38,785 nt of DNA from an uncultured Pelagibacteraceae bacterium (GCA_902555465.1 CACDSN010000014.1:1-38785), one strand, 5' to 3'; counted from the stretch's first letter, positions 8,457 to 17,329 are shown. Notes: generated by a model not told the origin, from the sequence alone. A program made the numbers and translations.

Positions 8457-8747
8457 ATGTCGCCAGAAAAATTTAAAAAATTAGAAAAATTAAGAAAAAA
8501 GCTTGATAAATTAGACAATTCATTCATTAAACTAATAAAAAAAAGAACAGTGCTTGTTAATCAGGTTTTAAAGCTAAAAGATTACAAAAATCAGATAGTT
8601 GATAATAGCAGAATTAAAAAAATACTTAATCAAATTAAGAACAAATCAATTAAAAATAAAATTGACCCCAAAATTACAGAAAAAATTTGGATTAATATGA
8701 TTAGAGCATATATTGACTACGAAAAAAGAAATTTTAAAAAAAAATAA
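8457..8747 (+). CDS. stand-alone chorismate mutase, AroQ class
   Basis: All-helical chorismate mutase, 96 residues, converting chorismate to prephenate for phenylalanine and tyrosine. The first helix (LRKKLDKLDNSFIKLIKKRTVLV) carries the expected Arg13 and Arg30, and Lys41 follows in VLKLK, matching E. coli Arg11, Arg28 and Lys39. The loop DNSRIKKIL has Arg52, but the following residue is Ile53 where the family normally has a Glu that helps bind chorismate. The gene is isolated: the promoter would lie in the 43 bases shared with ctaA, and its stop abuts that of rpmG. Confidence 0.8.
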   Translation: MSPEKFKKLEKLRKKLDKLDNSFIKLIKKRTVLVNQVLKLKDYKNQIVDNSRIKKILNQIKNKSIKNKIDPKITEKIWINMIRAYIDYEKRNFKKK

Positions 8748-8939
8748 TTATTTACTGTGGGGTGGCAATTTTTTTTCTACAAACATTTCATGTTTTCTTG
8801 TATTAGGATTATATTTTCTTGCAGATAATTTAACTTTAGCCTTTTCACCACCAGCAGGTTTTTTTAAATAATAAAAAAAAGGACTATCGGGTTTAGATTC
8901 AGGTACCATTCTTATTTTAACGAAAGATTTTTTTGCCAT
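8748..8939 (-). CDS. rpmG: 50S ribosomal protein L33
   Basis: 63-residue ribosomal protein of the large subunit. VKIRMVPESKPDSPFFYYLKK and KLSARKYNPNTRKHEMFVEKKL match the family; it is a few residues longer than E. coli L33 because of an insertion before the LSARKY strand. The zinc-binding CxxC pairs of some L33 forms are absent, so this is the cysteine-free (C-minus) form. Last gene of the minus-strand run that begins with the bc1 chaperone at 11262; two bases separate it from merR. Confidence 0.95.
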   Translation of the reverse strand: MAKKSFVKIRMVPESKPDSPFFYYLKKPAGGEKAKVKLSARKYNPNTRKHEMFVEKKLPPHSK

Positions 8940-8941
8940 AT

Positions 8942-9307
8942 TTATTTTTTCAATTCATTAATAATATTTTTTAAATTTGAAAGTCTATTTTTCAAATATC
9001 TGGTTCTTATAGTGTCAATTACAGAATCGTCAAGACTAGATTTATTTTGATTTAAATGCTTTTTCACACCTTGAATTGTCATGCCTTCTGATTTTAAAAG
9101 GAACTTTACAAATTTAAGGATTTCAATTGTTTTTGAGTCATAATGTCTTCTATTATTATTAAATAATTTAGGTTTTATCTTAGAAAATTGTGTTTCCCAA
9201 AATCTTAAAGTGTGTGAATTGATTTTTATTGTTTTTGGCTCTTCATTATTTAAGATTTTAACCACCTCTCCTATTGATTTATACGCAGAAGATAATTTAA
9301 CTTTCAT
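8942..9307 (-). CDS. MerR-family transcriptional regulator
   Basis: 121-residue DNA-binding protein with an N-terminal winged helix of the MerR type: AYKSIGEVVKILN, TLRFWETQFSKIKPK and RRHYDSKTIEILKFVKFLL (about 8-78), then GMTIQGVKKHL and a short helical tail for dimerisation. No cysteines are present, so it is not a metal sensor of the classical kind. Position directly after ihfA, overlapping it by 11 bases, is a conserved alphaproteobacterial arrangement; the target is not known to me. Confidence 0.88.
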   Translation of the reverse strand: MKVKLSSAYKSIGEVVKILNNEEPKTIKINSHTLRFWETQFSKIKPKLFNNNRRHYDSKTIEILKFVKFLLKSEGMTIQGVKKHLNQNKSSLDDSVIDTIRTRYLKNRLSNLKNIINELKK

Positions 9308-9590
9308 TATTTATTTTATTTTTTAATATTTTTGATGGTTTAAACAAAATTACATTACGTTCTGAAATAAGTGCTTGTTTTTTAGTTTTTGGATTTCTTC
9401 CCATTCTTGATTTTTTATGCCTTAATATAAATGTACCAAAATTTGTAATTTTCACTTTACCATTGTCTTTTAAACTATTTAATACAACATCAAAAACATC
9501 ATCTAAAATATTTTCTATCAAGTTTTTAGAAAAACCAAGCTGCATATAAATTGAATTTATTAGATCTTTTTTTGTTAAATTTTGTCTCAT
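9297..9590 (-). CDS. ihfA: integration host factor alpha subunit
   Basis: 97-residue DNA-bending protein of the HU/IHF family. LTKKDLINSIYMQLGFSKNL opens the helical dimer core, GKVKITNFGTFILRHKKSR leads into the arm, and GRNPKTKKQALISERNVILFKPS carries the DNA-intercalating proline. The IHF alpha rather than beta or HU assignment rests on context (plsX-ihfA-merR) and similarity by eye. It starts inside the plsX stop codon (TAATG). Confidence 0.88.
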   Translation of the reverse strand: MRQNLTKKDLINSIYMQLGFSKNLIENILDDVFDVVLNSLKDNGKVKITNFGTFILRHKKSRMGRNPKTKKQALISERNVILFKPSKILKNKINNES

Positions 9591-10597
9591 TAGTTTTTTA
9601 TATTTTCTTTAATTTTATCAATAAGTTTTCCATTTACTGTTTTAACACATACATCTAAAGAATTTGCAAATCCTATATAATCTGTTGAACCGTGACTTTT
9701 AATGACAGGAGACTCAAGTCCAAGAAGTATTGCTCCATTATATAATCTTGGGTCTAATCTTTTTTTAAATCTTCTTAAATTAGATATATTTGCTAGACTT
9801 GACAATTTTGCAATTAATCCCTCTGATAATGCTTTTTTTAATTCTGATGAAATAAAATTTGCAGTACCTTCTGCAGTTTTTAATGCAACATTACCAGTAA
9901 AGCCATCTGTTATTATTACATTTACTTTACCATCCATTATTTGATTACCCTCTATGTAACCACAAAATTCATATAATTGATTTTTTTTATTCTCCATCGA
10001 ATGATAAGCTTTTTTTATAGTTTCATGTCCTTTAATTTCTTCAGAACCAATATTTAATAGAGCTACTTTTGAGTCATCTGTTGGATATAATGATTTATGC
10101 AATGCAGCACCCATTAAAGCAAAATCTTCAAAATTTTTCTCATCACATTCAACATTAGCACCTAAATCTAAAACAATATTCATATCAATTTTGTTAGGCC
10201 ATAAGGCTGCTAAAGCAGGTTTGCTAATGTTTTTGATCATGTTCATGTTTAATTTGGATATAACAAATAAAGCACCTGTATTTCCTGCAGAAACAACAAC
10301 ATTAGATTTTTTCACATTAACATCATTTATAGCTTGCCACATACTTGTATTCTTTTTTTTTGCTGCGGATAAAGGAGTGTCATTATTTTCAACCACATCA
10401 TCACAATCAATTATTTCGAAAAGATTGCTGCTAATTTGATATTTAGATATTTCCTCAATTATTAATATTTTCTTTCCAAAGATCCTAAAAAAGACATTGT
10501 TATTTTTTTTAATATATTCTGAAATACCTGCAATTACTTTTGAGGGTGAGTTATCACCTCCCATTGCATCTACTGCAATAACTACTGTTTTTGACAT
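9590..10597 (-). CDS. plsX: phosphate acyltransferase PlsX
   Basis: Converts acyl-ACP to acyl phosphate, the donor for PlsY in phospholipid synthesis; peripheral to the inner membrane. 335 residues, normal length. The N-terminal IAVDAMGGDNSPSKVIAGI is diagnostic, and DDTPLSAAKKK-like, VSAGNTGAL and VITDGFTGNVALKTAEG segments follow. In many alphaproteobacteria plsX is followed by fabH; here ihfA follows directly with a one-base overlap and fabH is not in this window. Confidence 0.95.
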   Translation of the reverse strand: MSKTVVIAVDAMGGDNSPSKVIAGISEYIKKNNNVFFRIFGKKILIIEEISKYQISSNLFEIIDCDDVVENNDTPLSAAKKKNTSMWQAINDVNVKKSNVVVSAGNTGALFVISKLNMNMIKNISKPALAALWPNKIDMNIVLDLGANVECDEKNFEDFALMGAALHKSLYPTDDSKVALLNIGSEEIKGHETIKKAYHSMENKKNQLYEFCGYIEGNQIMDGKVNVIITDGFTGNVALKTAEGTANFISSELKKALSEGLIAKLSSLANISNLRRFKKRLDPRLYNGAILLGLESPVIKSHGSTDYIGFANSLDVCVKTVNGKLIDKIKENIKN

Positions 10598-10606
10598 AAT
10601 AAAATA

Positions 10607-10786
10607 TTATTCTTTAGGATCTAAAACTTGTCTTCCTTTATAAAATCCTGTTTTTAAATCTAAATGATGAGAAAGTCTATATTCTCCAGATTTTTTGTCT
10701 TCAATTACATTTTTTGGAGAGACTTTTATGTGGGATCGTCTCTTACCTGCTCTTGACGGAGTTGTTTTACGTTTAGGTACAGCCAT
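10607..10786 (-). CDS. rpmF: 50S ribosomal protein L32
   Basis: A 59-residue gene, [19 protein letters not shown] at the N-terminus and a C-terminal half with [20 protein letters not shown], which is the L32 signature (basic N-terminal tail, SPSRxxxRR-like motif). The zinc cysteines of some L32 forms are absent. It sits between the bc1 chaperone (2-base gap) and plsX (9-base gap). rpmF-plsX is a widely conserved pair; the DUF177 (YceD) gene that often precedes rpmF is missing here. Confidence 0.95.
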   Translation of the reverse strand: MAVPKRKTTPSRAGKRRSHIKVSPKNVIEDKKSGEYRLSHHLDLKTGFYKGRQVLDPKE

Positions 10787-10788
10787 AG

Positions 10789-11262
10789 TTAAATTTTGAA
10801 TTCTTCTATATCTTTTGTAAAAAAATTTAAAGTATTATTTTTATAAAAAGTAAACAATTTGTCAAAATAATTAATAAAAAATGATATATCTTTAGGATTA
10901 TTGATAAAATTAGTTAAAATTGTTTCTTTTTCAGAGTATTCGATTTTTTCCCAATTATCTATATTACCAATAATATCATAAAAGTAATTAACGTATTTTT
11001 TCATATTTTTGTTAATAGAAACATCTCCATAGCCCAACTCTCTAATTGACAATTCAATTTGTCTAAAAATAAAATCATGTATTTCTTGAATACGTTTTTT
11101 TGAATTATTTTCCTTGTACACCTTAATAAAAAATGAAAAATGTAGTAACAAATAAACAATTCTATCTGCAAACGTTTCGTTACTCTTTAAATTAATATAT
11201 AAAGATTTATTCCTAGTTAATTTAATTAAATTATTGTAAATATTTGTATTATTATCATTCAT
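10789..11262 (-). CDS. ubiquinol-cytochrome c chaperone (CBP3-like)
   Basis: 157-residue member of the Ubiq_cyt_C_chap (CBP3) family, which assists assembly of the cytochrome bc1 complex. The recognisable stretch is [18 protein letters not shown] followed by [37 protein letters not shown] (about 33-95), including the family hallmark RELGxGD. The C-terminal third is lysine- and phenylalanine-rich and not diagnostic. First gene of the chaperone-rpmF-plsX-ihfA-merR-rpmG run. Its start codon abuts that of bamE on the other strand with no bases between. Confidence 0.82.
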   Translation of the reverse strand: MNDNNTNIYNNLIKLTRNKSLYINLKSNETFADRIVYLLLHFSFFIKVYKENNSKKRIQEIHDFIFRQIELSIRELGYGDVSINKNMKKYVNYFYDIIGNIDNWEKIEYSEKETILTNFINNPKDISFFINYFDKLFTFYKNNTLNFFTKDIEEFKI

Positions 11263-11718
11263 ATGAAAAAATATATATTTCTATTATTTCTAATTACAAT
11301 AGGCTGCTCAAATAATAAAGTAGTTTATAATCATGGATTGTTAGCTATTGAGGCTAAATCAGATAAAATTGAGATTTCTAAGACTAATAAAAATGATGTA
11401 TTAAAAATATTTGGCAAACCTTCAACAATTAGTTTATTTGATGATAATTTATGGTTTTATATACAAAGAGTAAAAAAAAACCAATCCTTAATAAAGTTAG
11501 GTAATACAAAAATTACTAGCAATAAAGTGCTTGAAATAAAATTTAATAGCTATGGTTTGGTTGAGAATAAAAAATTATATTTAATAGAAGATATGAATGA
11601 ACTAAAAAAAGTTAAAAAAGTTACTACCAAAGAGTTTGAGACGACCTCAAAATTAGGAAAACTTTTAAAAAGTTTAGAACAGAAAATTAATTCCCCAAAA
11701 ACAAATAAGAAAAAATAA
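11263..11718 (+). CDS. bamE: BamE-like outer-membrane assembly lipoprotein
   Basis: 151 residues. Signal peptide of about 14 residues with lipobox TIGC (Cys15), then a BamE/SmpA domain (about 36-110): SKTNKNDVLKIFGKPSTISLFDDNLWFYIQRV has the typical helix, G-x-P turn and YI strand. BamE stabilises the BAM complex that inserts beta-barrel proteins into the outer membrane. The C-terminal tail is basic and probably disordered. It is divergent from the bc1 chaperone with zero spacing and convergent with hppA with one base between stops. Confidence 0.85.
   Translation: MKKYIFLLFLITIGCSNNKVVYNHGLLAIEAKSDKIEISKTNKNDVLKIFGKPSTISLFDDNLWFYIQRVKKNQSLIKLGNTKITSNKVLEIKFNSYGLVENKKLYLIEDMNELKKVKKVTTKEFETTSKLGKLLKSLEQKINSPKTNKKK
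11270..11299 (-). promoter_or_regulatory. candidate promoter of the chaperone-rpmF-plsX run, inside bamE
   Basis: On the minus strand, TTGTAA (11294-11299), an 18-base spacer and TATATT (11270-11275). The predicted start falls near 11263, one base before the ATG of the bc1 chaperone, which would give a leaderless message. The sequence is within the bamE signal-peptide codons. Support is motif-based only, in AT-rich DNA. Confidence 0.35.
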
Positions 11719-11719
11719 A

Positions 11720-13819
11720 CTATCCAGCAATAACAGCCAATAAGAGTAATGCCACTATATTAGTAATTTTAATCATAGGATTAACGGCTGGACCAGCTGT
11801 ATCCTTGTAAGGATCACCTACAGTGTCACCAGTAACGGCAGCTTTGTGCGCTTCAGATCCTTTTCCACCAAAATTACCATCTTCAATATATTTTTTAGCA
11901 TTATCCCATGCGCCACCGCCAGCGGTCATTGATATAGCTACAAACAAACCAGTTATAATTACACCAAGTAACATTGCGCCTACTGATGCTAACGCTGCAA
12001 CTTGTCCACCTATCGAAAAAATAATAAAATATAAAACAATTGGTGAAAGCACCGGTAATAAAGAAGGAATTATCATTTCTTTAATTGCTGCAATAGTTAA
12101 TAAATCTACTAGTTTTGCATAATCGGGTTTTTGTTTTCTCCTCATTATACCTGGAAATTTTTTAAATTGTCTTCTTACCTCAAGAACAACTGCTCCACCT
12201 GCTCTTCCAACAGCCTGCATTCCCATTGATCCAAAGAGATATGGAAGCATACCACCAACAAGAAGTCCCACGACAACAAAAGGATTTGATAAATCAAAAG
12301 TCACTACAATACCTTCAAGTTTAGATCCAGTAATTTTTGAAAAGTGTTTAATATCTTCTGTATATGCTGCAAATAATACTAATGCTCCCAATCCTGCAGA
12401 ACCAATTGCATAACCTTTGGTAACAGCTTTTGTCGTATTTCCAACAGCATCAAGGGCATCAGTTGTTTTTCTAACATTGTTAGGTAACTTTGACATTTCT
12501 GCAATTCCACCAGCATTATCTGTAACTGGTCCATAAGCATCAAGTGCTACTACCATCCCTGCCAATGCTAACATAGAAGTTACTGCTATAGCTATTCCAA
12601 ATAATCCAGCAATTGTATTTGTAACTAAAATACCAGCAACTATAATTAGAGCAGGAATTGCTGTAGCCTCTAATGATACCGCTAAACCTTGAATAACATT
12701 TGTACCATGACCAGTGGTAGATGATAATGCAACACTTTTTACAGGTCTGTACCCAGTGCCTGTATAATACTCTGTTACCCAAATAATTAGACCAGTTATA
12801 ATTAAACCAATTACACCACAGTAATATAAACTTAATCCTGTAAACTGCTTATCTCCAATATTATAGCTGTTATCTAGTCCTAAAACATAGTCTGTGATAG
12901 GATATAAAACTATTAAAGAAGTAACAGCAGTTACTACAAATCCTTTATAAAGAGCTGCCATAATATTTTTAGACTTACCTAATTTAACAAAATAAGTTCC
13001 TAAAATGGATGTTAAAATACAAGCTCCACCAATAGTAAGCGGATAAATCATCATATTTAAATCACCAACAAAAAATATTGATGATAATACCATAGTTGCA
13101 ACAATGGTTACGGCATATGTTTCAAACAAATCAGCTGCCATTCCTGCGCAATCACCCACATTATCTCCAACGTTATCAGCAATTACTGCTGGATTTCTTG
13201 GATCATCTTCTGGAATACCAGCTTCAACTTTACCAACAAGATCCGCTCCTACATCAGCACCCTTAGTAAATATACCTCCGCCCAGTCTAGCAAAAATTGA
13301 AATTAATGATGCTCCAAAACCAAGCGCAACCAAAGCATTAACGATTTCTCTTTCATCAACGTTAAATGATAATAATAAATAATAATATACTGCTATAGAC
13401 AATAATGCTAAACCAGCAACCAACATTCCTGTTACGGCACCTGATTTAAAAGCTACATCAAGACCTTCGTTTAATCCTTTTCTAGATGCTTCAGCGGTTC
13501 TAACATTGGCTTGCACGGAAACTAACATTCCTACATAACCCGCTATACCAGACAAAGCGGCACCAATTAGATATCCAAACCCAACCAATATACTAAAAGC
13601 ATAACTTATAATAACAAGAACAACTACACCAACAATAGCTATTGTTTTATATTGCCTATTTAGATATGCCTTTGCGCCTATTTGAATTGCAGATGCAATT
13701 TCTTGCATTTTTTGATTTCCTGGACTTGCATTTAAAATATTTTTGCCTGTTATAAAACCATAAACTATTGATAATAAACCTGCTAAAATCGTGTAACCTA
13801 ATATTGTTTCTGCATTCAT
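11720..13819 (-). CDS. hppA: K+-independent proton-pumping pyrophosphatase
   Basis: Integral membrane H+-PPase that hydrolyses pyrophosphate and pumps protons across the inner membrane. 699 residues, about 16 helices. Catalytic acidic motifs are intact: [35 protein letters not shown] region, and [16 protein letters not shown]. The ion-type marker [10 protein letters not shown] has Lys464 and Thr467, which is the signature of the K+-independent class. It has its own 86-base upstream gap after thiL, where a promoter is likely, though I found no convincing -35/-10 pair. Pyrophosphate energy recovery fits a low-energy oligotroph. Confidence 0.96.
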   Translation of the reverse strand: MNAETILGYTILAGLLSIVYGFITGKNILNASPGNQKMQEIASAIQIGAKAYLNRQYKTIAIVGVVVLVIISYAFSILVGFGYLIGAALSGIAGYVGMLVSVQANVRTAEASRKGLNEGLDVAFKSGAVTGMLVAGLALLSIAVYYYLLLSFNVDEREIVNALVALGFGASLISIFARLGGGIFTKGADVGADLVGKVEAGIPEDDPRNPAVIADNVGDNVGDCAGMAADLFETYAVTIVATMVLSSIFFVGDLNMMIYPLTIGGACILTSILGTYFVKLGKSKNIMAALYKGFVVTAVTSLIVLYPITDYVLGLDNSYNIGDKQFTGLSLYYCGVIGLIITGLIIWVTEYYTGTGYRPVKSVALSSTTGHGTNVIQGLAVSLEATAIPALIIVAGILVTNTIAGLFGIAIAVTSMLALAGMVVALDAYGPVTDNAGGIAEMSKLPNNVRKTTDALDAVGNTTKAVTKGYAIGSAGLGALVLFAAYTEDIKHFSKITGSKLEGIVVTFDLSNPFVVVGLLVGGMLPYLFGSMGMQAVGRAGGAVVLEVRRQFKKFPGIMRRKQKPDYAKLVDLLTIAAIKEMIIPSLLPVLSPIVLYFIIFSIGGQVAALASVGAMLLGVIITGLFVAISMTAGGGAWDNAKKYIEDGNFGGKGSEAHKAAVTGDTVGDPYKDTAGPAVNPMIKITNIVALLLLAVIAG

Positions 13820-13905
13820 AATAATTTTTAACCTTATTTGCTTATATATTGTTATTTTTAAAATCCGGACATTACAAAAAAAACTCTAAAAGGCAATAAA
13901 TAATC

Positions 13906-14859
13906 TTAGTTAAAATTGTGGATATATCCTTGATAATGCTTAATTTTTTTTAATTTATCCCCATATTTTAAATAATCGCCTCTACCCTTACATATTTCTC
14001 CAATCTTTGTGATTTTTTGATTCCACTTTTTTGCAGATTTATTTATTAATTTTCTATATTTTTTTTTGGCAGTAAACAAAATCTGATAATCATCACCATT
14101 AAATAGATGTTTGTTTGTGGATATTTTCTTTTTTTTAACAAGATTAATTAAATAAATTGATTTAGGTAACTTCTTGTAATCAATTATAAATCCCAATTTT
14201 TTACTACCAATCATTTTTTTTAAATCAATTAATACACCATCAGAAATATCCATAGAAGAATTTGCAAATTTAAAAAGCTCTCGATGAAAACCATATGGTA
14301 AATTTGGCATAAAATATTTATTTATAAAATATCTTTTAGATTTATGATCAATATTAATTTTTTTTTGTAATAAAGAAAGACCAATTGAAGAGTCACCTAA
14401 ATTTCCTGTTAAATAAATATCATCATTAATAAATAAATTATTTCTTTTAATAATTTTTTTTGAAAATCCAAAGGTGCATACAGTAAATGAAGATATTTTA
14501 GAAGATGATGTGTCACCACCAACTAATGAGAAATTATATTTTTTTTGTTCTTGTTTAATTGATTTAACAATTTTCTTTATATTGTGTTTATTTATATTTT
14601 TTTTTAATCCTGAAAAAGAAATTAGTAAGAACTTAGGGTCAGCTGATTTACAAATAATATCAGATATAGATGATCTAATTATTTTTTTTATTAATAAATC
14701 TGGATATCGAAAATTTAAATAATGGATTTTTTCATTGTAAGTATCAATAGATCCTAGCAATCCATTTTTTTTATCAAAAAACACATCGTCACTTAATTTT
14801 AGTGCAGAAGGATTTTTAACAATTTGCTTAAAATTACTAATAACTTCGATTTCATTCAT
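13906..14859 (-). CDS. thiL: thiamine-monophosphate kinase
   Basis: ATP-dependent phosphorylation of thiamine monophosphate to the active diphosphate, cytoplasmic. 317 residues, normal length. AIR-synthase-type fold: acidic LSDDVFF (23-29), GSIDTYNEKIHYL, SSISDIICKSADPKFLLIS, SLVGGDTSSS, and SSMDISDGVLIDLKK, which together hold the Mg-ATP-binding aspartates. Sequence is divergent and lysine-rich like its neighbours. Last gene of the minus-strand run from 21185 and overlaps nusB by four bases, the usual nusB-thiL order. Confidence 0.92.
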   Translation of the reverse strand: MNEIEVISNFKQIVKNPSALKLSDDVFFDKKNGLLGSIDTYNEKIHYLNFRYPDLLIKKIIRSSISDIICKSADPKFLLISFSGLKKNINKHNIKKIVKSIKQEQKKYNFSLVGGDTSSSKISSFTVCTFGFSKKIIKRNNLFINDDIYLTGNLGDSSIGLSLLQKKINIDHKSKRYFINKYFMPNLPYGFHRELFKFANSSMDISDGVLIDLKKMIGSKKLGFIIDYKKLPKSIYLINLVKKKKISTNKHLFNGDDYQILFTAKKKYRKLINKSAKKWNQKITKIGEICKGRGDYLKYGDKLKKIKHYQGYIHNFN

Positions 14860-15248
14860 TTTGATACTATTTTTGCTAAATTATCTAGTATTGCATTTAA
14901 ATATTTAGTTTGAGAGTTATTTAAAAAAAAATTTGATACATCTAAATACTCCTTTATAATAATTTTTCTAGATAGATTTGGTTTATATAAAAGTTCAAAA
15001 GTAGCACACTTAATGATAACACAAAATATATCATCTAAATTTTTTAAGTTAAAATTTTTTTCTATATTTTTGATTTCATCATTTATTATTTCAGATCTTT
15101 CAATGGTGCCAAGAGAAACATCTTTTATAAATTTTTTAAATCTATGTTTTTCAAAAGTGATATTCTGTTCATTATTAATTAACTTACTATATACTTTTTG
15201 AATAATTAAAACTCTAGGATTTTTTGCAGGTGAAAATTGATATTTCAT
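14856..15248 (-). CDS. nusB: transcription antitermination factor NusB
   Basis: 130-residue all-helical RNA-binding factor that acts with NusE (S10) at boxA during rRNA transcription. The C-terminal half ILIKCATFELLYKPNLSRKIIIKEYLDVSNFF (with ICxx in place of the usual LRxA) and YLNAILDNLAK match the NusB core. Overlaps ribH by one base and thiL by four. ribH-nusB-thiL is a conserved order that supports the call despite a divergent N-terminus. Confidence 0.88.
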   Translation of the reverse strand: MKYQFSPAKNPRVLIIQKVYSKLINNEQNITFEKHRFKKFIKDVSLGTIERSEIINDEIKNIEKNFNLKNLDDIFCVIIKCATFELLYKPNLSRKIIIKEYLDVSNFFLNNSQTKYLNAILDNLAKIVSK

Positions 15249-15649
15249 TAGTTTTTAAGTATCGAAATAACTCCCAAAGCTACTTCTTTCCCTTTATTTT
15301 TTTTTGTTATTAGAGCTCTTTCTTTAGCTTGTTTATAATTATTTACCGTAAGTATACCAAATCCAATAGGTTTTTTTGATTTTACAGATAAATTTATTAA
15401 TGCTGATGTTACAGATTGACTTATGAAAAAATAATGGTCTGTTTGTCCTTTAATAACACATCCCAATGCTATAAATGCATCAAATTTTTTTATATTTTTT
15501 GCTATTATATTTGGAATTTCAAATACACCAGAAACAAACTTTACTTTTATATTTTTATAACCATTTTTTTTAAGTTCTATAATTGAACCTTTTAATAAAT
15601 TATTAGAAATTTCTTTATAATATTCAGATACAATAATACATATTTTCAT
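15248..15649 (-). CDS. ribH: 6,7-dimethyl-8-ribityllumazine synthase
   Basis: Condenses the ribityl-aminouracil with dihydroxybutanone phosphate, the penultimate step of riboflavin synthesis. 133 residues. SGVFEIPNIIAKNIKK and ALGCVIKGQTDHYFFISQSV hold the substrate-binding loop and catalytic histidine, followed by PIGFGILTVNNYKQAKERA. It is shorter at the N-terminus than E. coli RibE. Overlaps ribBA by four bases and nusB by one. Confidence 0.94.
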   Translation of the reverse strand: MKICIIVSEYYKEISNNLLKGSIIELKKNGYKNIKVKFVSGVFEIPNIIAKNIKKFDAFIALGCVIKGQTDHYFFISQSVTSALINLSVKSKKPIGFGILTVNNYKQAKERALITKKNKGKEVALGVISILKN

Positions 15650-16746
15650 ATAATCTCTTGTTTTGTTATTGATAAATTATAACCTTCTAAACCTATAACT
15701 TTCTTTCTTGATTTTGTAACTAAAATCATTTTTTTTACTTTTAAATTTTTTAGTATTTGAGCTCCAAGTCCATAATTTCTTATAAGTTTATCTCTTCCTT
15801 TGTTGTAATAAGTTTTATTTTGATAATCTTTAAGAGTTGCTGATACAGACTTTAAATTTGGATCTTTAATAAATACTAAAATACAATTTTTGAATTTTTT
15901 AAAATAAGTTACTGTTTTTTTAAACGAATTAGGAATTTTATTACCTAAAAGATAATTTTGAACTACATTTGATGATATCACTCTCACACGTGGTAAGTTA
16001 TTCTTATTTATTTTTCCTTTAATTAAAGCAAAATGTTCTGAACCGTCTATTTTATTTTCAAAAATTTTTATTTGAAAATTTTGTCCACCTAAATTGATTT
16101 TAGATGTCTTTTTTAATTTAATAAAGTTTTCTTTTTTTAACCTGTAAGCAATTAAGTCTTCAATTTTCCCAATTGAAAGTTTGTGTTTATGTGCAAATAT
16201 AATTAAATCATCACCTTTTGCCATGGAACCATCTTCGTTCATTATTTCACAAATAACTGCTGACGGATTTTTCTTTGCAAGTTTTGATATATCAACTGAT
16301 GCCTCTGTATGACCCGCTCTAATTAAAACTCCGCCATCACGTGCAACGATTGGAAAAACATGTCCGGGAGAAACGATATCTCTTTTTGTAACTTTTGTTC
16401 TTGTAGCTACTCTTATTGTTAAAGCTCTATCCTTTGCTGATATACCTGTTGAAATACCTCTTTTTGCTTCAATGGATACTGTGAATGCTGTTTGATTTCT
16501 AGACTCATTTTTTGGTGACATATAATTTAAATTAAGCCTTTTTGCTTGTAATGAGTCTAAAGCTAAACAAATGAGTCCTCTACCATATTTAGCCATAAAG
16601 TTAATTTTATCAGCACTAACGTCTTTCGCAGAAAATATTAAATCACCTTCGTTTTCTCTATTTTCGTCATCAACAAGGATATACATTTTACCATTTTTTG
16701 CGTCAGATATAATTTTTTCTATAGAATTAAATTTTAATTTTTTCAT
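15646..16746 (-). CDS. ribB: DHBP synthase fused to a degenerate GTP cyclohydrolase II domain
   Basis: 366 residues. The N-terminal half (about 1-205) is an intact 3,4-dihydroxy-2-butanone-4-phosphate synthase: DDENRENEGDL, the GRGLICLAL segment, TAFTVSIEAKRGISTGISAKDRA, and RAGHTEASVDIS. The C-terminal half (about 210-366) lines up with RibA at its ends (ALIKG; RNYGLGAQILKNLKV; GLEGYNLSI). It lacks the zinc-binding ECLTGDxxxSxRCDCG-type motif and the RQEGRGIGL-type motif, so GTP cyclohydrolase II activity is unlikely. A separate ribA would be needed elsewhere. Same operon as ribE, ribD and ribH, with four-base overlaps. Confidence 0.93.
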   Translation of the reverse strand: MKKLKFNSIEKIISDAKNGKMYILVDDENRENEGDLIFSAKDVSADKINFMAKYGRGLICLALDSLQAKRLNLNYMSPKNESRNQTAFTVSIEAKRGISTGISAKDRALTIRVATRTKVTKRDIVSPGHVFPIVARDGGVLIRAGHTEASVDISKLAKKNPSAVICEIMNEDGSMAKGDDLIIFAHKHKLSIGKIEDLIAYRLKKENFIKLKKTSKINLGGQNFQIKIFENKIDGSEHFALIKGKINKNNLPRVRVISSNVVQNYLLGNKIPNSFKKTVTYFKKFKNCILVFIKDPNLKSVSATLKDYQNKTYYNKGRDKLIRNYGLGAQILKNLKVKKMILVTKSRKKVIGLEGYNLSITKQEII

Positions 16747-17327
16747 GAAATATAATTTTTTATATATTTTGATAAAATATCAAATTCAACATTTACAACA
16801 CTTTTAATCTTGATATTAGACAAATTAGTAAGCTTTAATGTATGAGGTATAAGCCATATTTCAAAACCATTATTTGTAATTTTAGAAATTGTCAAAGAAA
16901 CACCATTAATTAGTATTGAAGCCTTTTCGATTAAAAGTTTTCTATATTTTTTATTAACATTAAATTGATAGATTTTGGAAGCTCCTCTTTTTTTTATTTT
17001 CACTAATTCAGAGGTAGTATCAACATGTCCCTGACAAATATGACCTGAAATATCTTGACCGTATTTAATTGGTAATTCTAAATTTATCAAATCTCCTATT
17101 TTTAAAAATTTAAATTTAGACCTGTTTATAGTCTCGTGTAATAGATAAAATTCGAGAATTTTTTTTTTTATAGAAACTAAAGTTAAGCAAACACCATCAC
17201 ATGCAATTGACATGCCAATATTTGTATTATTTAGATTAATTTTAGATTTAATAAATATTGATTTACCTTTTTTTGTAATCAAAATTTTTTTAACAATACC
17301 TTGGTTATATATGATTCCATTAAACAT
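16743..17327 (-). CDS. ribE: riboflavin synthase alpha chain
   Basis: Dismutation of two lumazine molecules to riboflavin. 194 residues in two homologous beta-barrel halves: MFNGII start (usually MFTGII), GMSIACDGVCLTLVSI and GHICQGHVDTTSELV in the first/second halves, and ILINGVSLTISKI. The active Cys/Ser and His positions appear retained. The coding strand carries an uninterrupted run of eleven A residues (17159-17169). Overlaps ribBA by four bases. Confidence 0.94.
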   Translation of the reverse strand: MFNGIIYNQGIVKKILITKKGKSIFIKSKINLNNTNIGMSIACDGVCLTLVSIKKKILEFYLLHETINRSKFKFLKIGDLINLELPIKYGQDISGHICQGHVDTTSELVKIKKRGASKIYQFNVNKKYRKLLIEKASILINGVSLTISKITNNGFEIWLIPHTLKLTNLSNIKIKSVVNVEFDILSKYIKNYIS

Positions 17328-17329
17328 AA

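Noticed and set aside
9702..9944. Plus-strand open frame inside plsX, and similar antisense frames inside hppA (11823-12122, 13104-13382) and pyrE/rsh (25567-25908, 25919-26209).
   Set aside because: All lie wholly or largely within well-supported genes on the other strand and show no protein family features.
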